From assembly GCA_003135435.1 (NCBI GenBank), contig PLBR01000160.1:21327-59319 (forward strand): DNA of 37,993 nucleotides, written 5' to 3'. A program made the translations under genes and the position numbers. Source of the DNA: Nitrospira sp. (lineage in GTDB: Bacteria; Nitrospirota; Nitrospiria; Nitrospirales; Nitrospiraceae). The notes under the pieces are model-generated. The model was not told the origin of the DNA. It saw nothing but the letters and a program-made list of their open reading frames with translations, and searched no databases. Below are positions 26,912 through 36,821 of this stretch, piece by piece. Position 1 is the first letter of the stretch; the number at the start of each line of letters is the position of its first letter.

Positions 26912-27876
26912 TTAGACCTCAATCCCCCAGATTTGTTTCGCTGCCAATCCAATCGCATAGCTCACGCTCACCACTACGGTGATAATCGCGAGATTCAGCA
27001 GGATACGGCGTTTCACGTCCATGCCGGATAGAAACGACAAGACCGTCGAAACCAGAATCACCATGAGCCCGGCGGTCAAGACCGAGAACAGCGCATCTTT
27101 TGCGCCGACTAAGACCGGCAGCACCGGTACCAATGCGCCGATAATGTAGGCGGTCCCCACCACGAGGGCCGACCCCAGGGCGATTCCTCCATCGGACTCA
27201 TCTCGGATTCCTCGCCTAAGAACACTTTCTTGGCCAGTTCCGTCGTCTTCACTTCTTTCTCGCTGTTCAGGGCCAAGAACGAACCGGCGGCCATCGACAG
27301 GGCACCAGCCACGGCTGTGGTCGATGCGGCAATCAAGACCGTCATAGCGCTGCCGAAGGCGCCGAAGAATCCGCTCACCGCATCGAGTATTTCTACCAAA
27401 CCGTTGTTGAGTCCCAGGAAAATGTTCCGGATTCTTTCCGGGTTGATCTTCCGCTTGGTCAGTTCCGTGACGAGCACATCCTCGTGCTTGAACTCGTCCA
27501 TCAAGATACCGCGTAACGCTTCGCCGAGTGGCTTGCCTTGATACTCGCGCCACAGCGCCAGATACTTGCGCACGCCATGGACCTCGATGGCTCCGAGCAC
27601 CAAATGGACGGCGGTCGAGCCGAAGATCCGGCAGACCAGCATCATGAAGGAGAGTTTGATCCGCCGGCCGAGGTTCAACTCGTTGAGCTTGAGATTGAAG
27701 AACTTCTGCCAGAAGGCCAGGTGTGAGGTTTCCACCCTGATCAGTTCATCGAGGGTGTGGTGCACATCCGGCTGCGTCACACCACGGAGCGCCTTGTAGA
27801 GCGATAGATCGAACAGCTCCTCGACCACGAGCTGTTGTGCAAGCTTCGGGTCATGGGATGTGGAGGTTGAAGCCAT
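26912..27876 (-). pseudogene. Ferritin-like/VIT1 (CCC1-like) membrane protein interrupted by a frameshift near 27193
   Basis: Frame 1 MASTSTSHDPKLAQQLVVEELFDLSLYKALRG...VKTTELAKKVFLGEESEMSP continues in another frame as DGGIALGSALVVGTAYIIGALVPVLPVLVGAKDALFSVLTAG...; one-base deletion restores the protein. Confidence 0.8.
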
Positions 27877-27957
27877 GTTGCGGCTGGGAAAGCAGCACAC
27901 ACTACCACTTCGGTCCTGAGCGGGCCGAGGGAACAAGGACCGCTCAGGCATCTCCGG

Positions 27958-28083
27958 TCAGCCGATCAGGAAGTAGGCGCCAAAGCCGATGGCCGCAAGC
28001 AGGGCCACGCTCAGCATCGCCTTCTCATGCCCGCACATCCCCGCCTGTGCCTTGCAGACCGCCAGGGAGCACATGACCGACAT
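27958..28083 (-). CDS. 41-aa Cys-containing single-TM small protein (absent from the ORF track)
   Basis: MSVMCSLAVCKAQAGMCGHEKAMLSVALLAAIGFGAYFLIG*; strong SD AAAGGAGG 5 nt before ATG. Confidence 0.7.
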   Translation of the reverse strand: MSVMCSLAVCKAQAGMCGHEKAMLSVALLAAIGFGAYFLIG

Positions 28084-28119
28084 CGTTGCCTCCTTTGGTG
28101 CAGATTGTGATTAACCTAG

Positions 28120-28333
28120 CAGGATGCTGAAAATGACTCCCTTCTCACCCGCCCACCCTGCGCGCCGAGACGCGCTTTTCCTCGAGCGTCGTTCTCAGTC
28201 GCCCGTCTCCCTGCAACGTACCCCCCCGGTGATTGAGCTGTCTTGGCAGCTCGGGGTGGGCGGGTGGAAAAGGAGTACGCTTCAGTCGCCGAGCTCCCTG
28301 CGGCCTAGCTGGGATGCCATTTTGAGCATCCTG
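28120..28333. repeat. Inverted-repeat-bounded intergenic element (CAGGATGCT family)
   Basis: CAGGATGCTgAAAATG ... CATTTTgAGCATCCTG ends; nested ACTCCcTTcTCACCCGCCCACCC / GGGTGGGCGGGTGGAAAAGGAGT inverted repeat. Confidence 0.8.
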
Positions 28334-28490
28334 CGGGATCATATAGGCAAAACGATACGCTGCTGAGAATGCGTAGTCAACGTCGATCCGGTGGACCCTC
28401 TACCGTTCACATGCCTACGCAGAAAGCCACATGCTGCCTGCCCAGCCAATAGTTCAGTAGCCGCCTATGAAGCGAGTCGGTTAGAAGGGC

Positions 28491-29693
28491 CTACTGAACG
28501 ATCGTCTGCTTCGTTTCATCGAGATGTTTCTGGAGATATGCCATGAAGGGTGTGCCGCCCGTTCCCACAGCAGTGGGGTTGCTCGCGTGGGCCTGATGCT
28601 GGCGGTGAATGTAGCTGTCGGCGTAGCCAATGTGGATCTCGCGAAATTGAGCGAGGAGATCGACGCAGGCGCAGTAGGCAGTCCAGAGATCTGGGATGCG
28701 GAGTTTCCGATCGCGAACATAGCCGGAGAGCAACGGACGTCCAAGATCGTCGGTGGCATTCTCCAACGCTTGCAGAAATGCACGGTGGCGCGGAGGCATG
28801 TAATCACGCATCTCTTGTAAATACACGGTCAAGGGATCAGGGGCATGGGCGATGCCGAGTCCGGCGTCGAGACAGGGGACAATAGAGCTTTGCGCGCCGG
28901 TCTCGCCTCGAAACTGCTGCGGCTGGCCGGCATAGGACTCGACGCCCTCGTAGGCGAGTCCGTTCGGTAAGGTAGGGCTGTTCTTCCAGCCATGGATGTA
29001 GGGCCGCACGCGATTGTAGTACACATAGGGATCGCAGCGCTCTTTCATCCTGAGCAACGTGTCGCGCATCGCCGCTTGGGCCAACGCCAAGGATTTGAGC
29101 CCAAGCAAGACCTCGTCCTCCTTGTTCTCGGCCGCACCTCTCATCGCGCGCAGGAGTCCAGCCAGCCCTGGTCCCGCTTCCCGCTCGATCTGGATGTGGA
29201 CCACGACAAACCACTCTTCATCCGAACCGCCGAGAAAATTTTGGAGCAGCACCATGTTGTCGAGCTGAATCGGCTTAGTCTGGTCGAGTCTCCGCCAGTT
29301 GTCGAGCGCATAGGACGCGTAGGAGAGAACTGGATGTCGTCCAAGCCGCTGGGCCACCTCGTGCCAGGGCTGTGCAAGTTGCGGTGGCAATGTCTCAACC
29401 GGTTGGTCCGGCACTTCCCACACATAGGCATGCCCGGCGAACGAAAGGATCCGCATCGCGGCCCGATAGTCTTCTGTGCGCCATGTTGGGGGGATGGAAG
29501 GAAGCAGTTGGCGTTGCTCGTCGATGAACCGCCGGACCGTCCGAGCGCTCAGCAATTTCGGCAACTCGCGTCCAAGATCGTTGAGGGTGGGGGAGTCGGG
29601 CAGATAGCCAAGGGGGTTTTGTGGGAGAAAGCCCTGTTCAGGCGAGATCTCGTAATCGGAGAGGTCGAGAGGAGCGAAGTTCGTTGATCTCAT
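28491..29693 (-). CDS. Indoleamine 2,3-dioxygenase family protein
   Basis: PVLSYASYALDNWRR; AQSSIVPCLDAGLGI; LQEMRDYMPPRHRAFLQALE; REIHIGYADSYIHRQ; GTGGTPFMAYLQKHLDET: IDO-family pattern including candidate heme-ligand His. Confidence 0.85.
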   Translation of the reverse strand: MRSTNFAPLDLSDYEISPEQGFLPQNPLGYLPDSPTLNDLGRELPKLLSARTVRRFIDEQRQLLPSIPPTWRTEDYRAAMRILSFAGHAYVWEVPDQPVETLPPQLAQPWHEVAQRLGRHPVLSYASYALDNWRRLDQTKPIQLDNMVLLQNFLGGSDEEWFVVVHIQIEREAGPGLAGLLRAMRGAAENKEDEVLLGLKSLALAQAAMRDTLLRMKERCDPYVYYNRVRPYIHGWKNSPTLPNGLAYEGVESYAGQPQQFRGETGAQSSIVPCLDAGLGIAHAPDPLTVYLQEMRDYMPPRHRAFLQALENATDDLGRPLLSGYVRDRKLRIPDLWTAYCACVDLLAQFREIHIGYADSYIHRQHQAHASNPTAVGTGGTPFMAYLQKHLDETKQTIVQ

Positions 29694-29891
29694 AGGAGGC
29701 TCCGGTACTGAACACCTCAGCGCCCGGCTTCACTCTACCACACCTCCGTGAGATCTCAGTCGAGAGACGACTTCCCGCTAGTGGTGGAGCAGGCCCGTCT
29801 CTATCGGACCTTCCGGCGCGACCATCACGGGCTCGGCCGGGCGGCCGCCTTCGGAAATTCCCCCGCAGACTCGATCAGTTTCCGTTTTCCT

Positions 29892-29975
29892 CCCTGGCCG
29901 CGTCTCCGGTGACCTCCGTTTCTGCAGCCCTCCTGAGATATCAGGAAATTCAGAATGTCCACGTTTTCTTATCCC
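29892..29975 (+). repeat. Direct repeat pair, copy 1
   Basis: TCCGGTGACCTCCG...CTGAGATATCAGGAAATTCAGAATGTCCACG, related to 31201-31285. Confidence 0.7.
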
Positions 29976-30135
29976 GAGAGTGGGGGAAGGGGCAGAGGGC
30001 GTATGGCAAATAGCATATTGTGCGGTCTATGGTGAGGAACGGAATGGGGAGTGGGAATCGTCTGTCGTCATCGACGGGCCTACTTTAGAAAAGACTCCCG
30101 ACCCCTTATCCTTCCCCGCCATGGACTATACCTCC

Positions 30136-30702
30136 TTAGATTTGCAACTCGGGGATAGCGGTAACAAACAGATCAAAAAGATATCCATCTCCCACAGGAC
30201 GCTCCTCGCATTTTGAGACAAACTCGACAGGGATCTCGAACAGGGATGACGCCCCTTTCTTTGGGTGAGGGGACGTGAGGATATGAAAGTTTTTTTGACG
30301 AGTCAGATATTGTTCTATCTCCTCGTCAGCGGCATACCCAACATAGAAAATAATCCCATCATGCTTCTGAATCTCTAACGAGAATGTGTTGCCACGCGTT
30401 GTGCGTAACGCAACGACGCGGCACATTGAGAAGCCGTATATTCCATCCGGCAATTCTTCTATTTTCGTTCCCTCTTCCCGTTCAGTCAGCGGTCTTAGTT
30501 GATGCTTGTGTCGTAGCCTCAGTACCTCTTCGGGGACTGCGTTCCCCTCCGGGATCTTTCCGACATCGCGGTGCGTGTTGTTTGCTTGATGGTGCCTACT
30601 CCACATGTCGGCGAAATTAATTGAAAAGTTCAATCCGACGAGGTAAACCAATACCACCAACCCAAGCGGCACAGCGATCAGATACAGAGCCCACCGTTTC
30701 AT
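30136..30702 (-). CDS. Hypothetical membrane-anchored protein
   Basis: MKRWALYLIAVPLGLVVLVYLVGLNFSINFADMW N-terminal TM helix; the longer annotated ORF start (30810) reads into a repeat copy. Confidence 0.65.
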   Translation of the reverse strand: MKRWALYLIAVPLGLVVLVYLVGLNFSINFADMWSRHHQANNTHRDVGKIPEGNAVPEEVLRLRHKHQLRPLTEREEGTKIEELPDGIYGFSMCRVVALRTTRGNTFSLEIQKHDGIIFYVGYAADEEIEQYLTRQKNFHILTSPHPKKGASSLFEIPVEFVSKCEERPVGDGYLFDLFVTAIPELQI

Positions 30703-30760
30703 GACTGGCAGGATACGCCCAAGGCCTCCCAGAAGTAAAAGTAGCCTGCACGTTAGGTGT

Positions 30761-30937
30761 ACCGCATTATTCATGAACACTTCTGCTGCAATCGCCGATT
30801 CCTGACTCAAGCGAGACGGGCGAGACAGGCGGGAAAAGCGCGACTGCAGGGACAGGGCTCACACGTCACGCGAGTCTCGCTCCTCGCGCTTGTCGCGCGC
30901 TACTCCGGGACGAACCGTCATGAATAATGCGGGCTAG
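30761..30937 (+). repeat. MITE-like repeat family, copy 3
   Basis: ACCGCATTATTCATGAAC..TTCTGCTGCAATCGC ... GGGACGAACCGTCATGAATAATGCGGGCTAG. Confidence 0.85.
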
Positions 30938-31200
30938 ACCGTCACCACTACCGGCTTATTCGGCCCAGTGTGATCGACTTGACCAGTCGAGGTGGAGCAA
31001 AGGTGTCAGACACCATCTCCTTGAGCGAGGAAAATACGGAAGTACACAAGTGGGCTGCAAGAGCTGGGGGTTGAAGATTGCGAGCCGTGACATCTCTGAG
31101 CTAATCAAAAATCTGGAGCCGCTCGTCCCGCCCGATTCCTCACCGTAGCGCCATACGGCTTTTCTTCATTTCTGAGCCTGGCCGAGCCTCGGCGGGGTCC

Positions 31201-31285
31201 ACGCGCCTCCGGTGACCTCCGCTCTCGCCAGCCCCACCACCTGCGAGATCAGGAAATCAAGAATGTCCACGGTTCTTGTTCCTGA
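31201..31285 (+). repeat. Direct repeat pair, copy 2
   Basis: TCCGGTGACCTCCG...CTGCGAGATCAGGAAATCAAGAATGTCCACG, related to 29892-29975. Confidence 0.7.
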
Positions 31286-31469
31286 GGGGATCGCTTGGCC
31301 AAGACACAAAGTTGCCGCGGGAGTGACACTAGGCGGGAGTAATAGATAAGTATATGACTGTGGGGTAAACTTGCCTGCAATGGATTGCTGAGACGGTCTT
31401 GCGATGTTGCAGGGCCGTCTCAGTAGACGTATCACTTAGAGCGAATGTCTTCTCGCTCGCAAGAGACTT

Positions 31470-32549
31470 ATGGCCGCGTCTTCGTCTACATCGACTCCAA
31501 AGACTGTCTTCATCATCGGCGCAGGTGCAAGCAAGGAAGCAGGCCTGCCCATCGGCTCAGAATTAACAAAGTCGATAGCTAGGGCACTAGACATTCGGTA
31601 CGATAGACGCACTGGAAATACTAGCGGCGACCATATCATTTATGGAGCGTTTGGCCGGATAGCTGCCCAAGATCCGACACATATCGACTTAGTGCCTTCC
31701 TTACAACACGCGGCTTGGCGGATACGTGACGCAATGCCACAGGCCATCTCCATCGACAACTTCATCGATACACATAGCGAAGACAAACAGATTGAGTTAT
31801 GCGGGAAGCTGGCAATCGTTCGTATGATCCTAGAGGCAGAGTCCAATAGCGCTCTGACTGTCGATCATTTACGGGGCAATAGGCCGATGAACTTTGAGGA
31901 GCTTGAAAGTACCTGGTTCAATGGTTTCTTTCGGCGGCTTACCGAGAACTGAAAGCCCTCAGATATTACAAAACGTCTAAATTCGGTTGTTCTCGTCATC
32001 TTCAACTATGACCGCTGTATAGAGCATTAGCTATATCACGCACTCCAGAACTACTACTTCAAGAGTGACTCGGACGCTGCCTCGCTACTTCAGAGTCTTG
32101 AGATCTATCATCCCTACGGCACTGTTGGCTCACTTCCTTGGCTTAAGCAGAACGACGCCATTGAATATGGCGCTACCCCAAATTCGGAACAACTCCTAAG
32201 GCTAACCAGTCGAACTAAGACCTTTACGGAAGGCACAGATGAATCGTTGAGTAACGTGACCGCCATCCGCTCGCACATGAAAACGTCTCTCAGACTTGTC
32301 TTTCTTGGCTTCGCATTTCACCCCTTGAATTTAGATCTCTTGCGACCCAGAGGTGCAGAGCCCATGAGTCCCCCTACGGGACGATGTGTCTTTGCAACGG
32401 CGCATGGCATCTCGGATAATGATACCAAGGCTATCTCTGATGAGTTGGCAACCAGGAGCGTGCTCTCTGCGAGGGATATTAAGATCCGCAATGACCTTAC
32501 GTGTAGTCAGCTATTTCAAGAGTATTCGCGTAGCATGTCTTTCACTTGA
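31470..32549 (+). pseudogene. SIR2-like domain protein with two in-frame nonsense codons
   Basis: TVFIIGAGASKEAGLPIGSEL...; TGA at 31950-31952 and TAG at 32028-32030 in the same frame, then VVLVIFNYDRCIEH*LYHAL...IYHPYGTVGSLPW...LRLVFLGFAFHPLNLDLL to TGA at 32547-32549. Confidence 0.8.
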
Positions 32550-32650
32550 GAGACCTCGAAATCTGCATGCATATTTTCCAGGGGCAGAAGAAACTGAGTG
32601 CCTGACACTCTTTTCTTTCCTCGCTTGAATAGGGGGGGCTCCAAGAAAAC

Positions 32651-32680
32651 AGAAAGGCCGCCTTGTAGGCGGCCTTTCTT
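32651..32680. terminator. Bidirectional intrinsic terminator
   Basis: AGAAAGGCCGCC ttgta GGCGGCCTTTCTT. Confidence 0.9.
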
Positions 32681-32694
32681 CTTCACTAGATTTT

Positions 32695-32805
32695 AGCCTA
32701 GCAGGAGTGGGTGCAGGTGCTCCCTACTGTGCGCATCGACCGAGCACATTCTGATCGTGCGCGGTTTGCGAGCAAGGGAAGCATCTTCCCCGCTCCATCC
32801 TCCTA
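32695..32805 (-). ncRNA. Structured element, copy C (candidate ncRNA)
   Basis: Minus-strand core TTGCTCGCAAACCGCGCACGATCAGAATGTGCTCGGTCGATGCGCACAGTA within stem GATGC(T)TCCC/GGGAGCACC, followed by terminator 32651-32680. Confidence 0.6.
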
Positions 32806-32845
32806 AGTTGAAAAGGCGCCCGGCACTCTTCCCTTGAGCGCAAAC

Positions 32846-32874
32846 AAAAAGGCCACCGTTTCCGGTGGCCTTTT
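32846..32874. terminator. Bidirectional intrinsic terminator
   Basis: AAAAAGGCCACC gtttcc GGTGGCCTTTT. Confidence 0.92.
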
Positions 32875-32889
32875 CATTACTCCCCCCTC

Positions 32890-32996
32890 CATTGCTGGCA
32901 GGAGTGGTGCGGGGTGGTCCACTTGCGCGCATCGGACGAGCACAGTTTTATCGTGCGCGTTCTGCGAGCACAGGGACCACCCCGCGCTGCTCCGTT
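32890..32996 (-). ncRNA. Structured element, copy B (candidate ncRNA)
   Basis: Minus strand GGGGTGGTCC-[CTGTGCTCGCAGAACGCGCACGATAAAACTGTGCTCGTCCGATGCGCGCAAGT]-GGACCACCCC, perfect 10-bp stem extended outward by GGAGyrGyGC pairing; followed by terminator 32846-32874. Confidence 0.65.
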
Positions 32997-32998
32997 CC

Positions 32999-35504
<2,506 letters not shown>

Positions 35505-35716
35505 TAGCCCCTCTGGGTTTGGGTGTGATCGGTAATCGGTCAAATGGCTGAATCCGCGCAATAGTATCTGAATGAGTCTTATTTTGTCCATTCCTCAGAA
35601 GGCAGGGGTCGACCGGGATGCTGACGCCCCGGTTGCTTGACAGCCGTTTCGGGCCACTTGTAAAATATTGAATTATTTTGGACTTACGCAGGCTTTCCCA
35701 CTCCCCATGGGACGGA

Positions 35717-35844
35717 CTAGCCGCGTTGTTCATGACGGTTCGTCGCGAAATCGCTGACCCGCGTCGCGAGCCCGCTGGCCGTAGGCCCGTCGTAGCAGTG
35801 GATCGGCGATTGCAGCAGAAGCGTTCATGTATAATGTGGGCTAG
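35717..35844 (-). repeat. MITE-like repeat family, copy 4 (inverted orientation)
   Basis: CTAGCCGCGTTGTTCATGACGGTTCGTCGCGAAA ... GGCGATTGCAGCAGAAGCGTTCATGTATAATGTGGGCTAG. Confidence 0.85.
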
Positions 35845-35937
35845 AGCTTTCCCCTTACACGGGTCCCTCACGCCAACGTTCTCGGTTCGAAGGTCCGAGG
35901 GGCGATCTTTGTGATGTGAAGAGGGATAGATGTCGGC

Positions 35938-36249
35938 ATGAACGGAAACCAAGATACGATCCCCAGCAAAGATGTCCCAGGGCCGTCCAGCCCGGGCTTA
36001 GGCTGGGACGAATTCTCGCGCGAGTTGGTTGAGTTTTTTGCCTCGATCAAGCCGGCGATGTTCTTCTTCAAACGCATGGGCGTGCCAGAAACGTTCATCA
36101 CCGATCAGCAGGGCGTCATCCGTGAGACGGTCATCGGGCCGCGTGACTGGACGAGACTCGATAGCCTGCAAGTCCTGACCAAGTTGCTCAACGTCACGCC
36201 CAAGGCGGTGGACGCTCAGCAATCGGATCGCGGAGCGAGGCAGCGATGA
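35938..36249 (+). CDS. Small protein resembling the C-terminal half of a TlpA/ResA thioredoxin fold
   Basis: GVPETFITDQQGVIRETVIGPRDWTRLDSLQVLTKLL resembles SLPMTFMVDRQGVVRHQIFGARDWGASEAQQLVQMLM of the downstream gene; no CxxC. Confidence 0.6.
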   Translation: MNGNQDTIPSKDVPGPSSPGLGWDEFSRELVEFFASIKPAMFFFKRMGVPETFITDQQGVIRETVIGPRDWTRLDSLQVLTKLLNVTPKAVDAQQSDRGARQR

Positions 36250-36785
36250 TGAGGTTCGCAATTGCTGGAACGGTTGTCTTCCTGATGGTCGCGATGGTTG
36301 GAATAGGCGGTGCGGCGGCGCCGGATATCCTGCCGGTCGCTGAGCGCAACGTCGTCAAGCTGGGTGAGCCGGCGCCGGACTTCCAGCTCCGAGATTTGAA
36401 TGGCCGTCTCGTGACGCTTTCGGACTTGCGTGGCAAAGTCGTGCTGCTGAATTTTTGGGCGACCTGGTGCGGCCCCTGCCGGGTAGAGATGCCGGCGATG
36501 GAGCAGCTCTATCGGACATTTTCGCGGAAGGATTTTGAGATTCTTGCAGTGTCCACCGACGCGCAAGGCGTGGCGATCACTAGGCCGTTTCAGCAAGAGA
36601 ACCACTTGACGTTTCCCATCCTCCACGATGCCGACTATCGCGTGGGATTGACCTATGGCGCACGGAGCCTCCCGATGACTTTCATGGTCGATCGACAAGG
36701 GGTTGTCCGCCACCAGATCTTTGGCGCGCGTGACTGGGGAGCTTCCGAAGCGCAGCAGCTAGTGCAGATGTTGATGAAATCCTAG
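36246..36785 (+). CDS. TlpA/ResA-like thiol-disulfide oxidoreductase
   Basis: LGEPAPDFQLRDLNGRLVTLSDLRGKVVLLNFWATWCGPCRVEMPAMEQLY; N-terminal signal/anchor. Confidence 0.92.
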   Translation: MMRFAIAGTVVFLMVAMVGIGGAAAPDILPVAERNVVKLGEPAPDFQLRDLNGRLVTLSDLRGKVVLLNFWATWCGPCRVEMPAMEQLYRTFSRKDFEILAVSTDAQGVAITRPFQQENHLTFPILHDADYRVGLTYGARSLPMTFMVDRQGVVRHQIFGARDWGASEAQQLVQMLMKS

Positions 36786-36819
36786 CTCGCCCGGATCATT
36801 CATGAATAACCCCGGTTAG
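36782..36819 (+). repeat. Minimal TIR-TIR palindrome of the MITE-like family
   Basis: CTAGCTCGCCCGGATCATTCATGAATAACCCCGGTTAG. Confidence 0.6.
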
Positions 36820-36821
36820 CC

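Noticed and set aside
30927-31148. 73-aa ORF between repeat copy 3 and the SIR2-like pseudogene
   Set aside because: Begins in the repeat TIR, no SD, no recognisable family; likely spurious.
31950-31952. TGA in the SIR2-like frame as selenocysteine codon
   Set aside because: No obvious SECIS-like context was identified, the gene family is not a known selenoprotein, and a second stop (TAG) follows 75 bp later.
32693-32932. 79-aa ORF spanning the structured elements and terminators
   Set aside because: The frame runs through two intrinsic terminators and the covarying stems change length and sequence between copies, arguing for structure rather than a protein.
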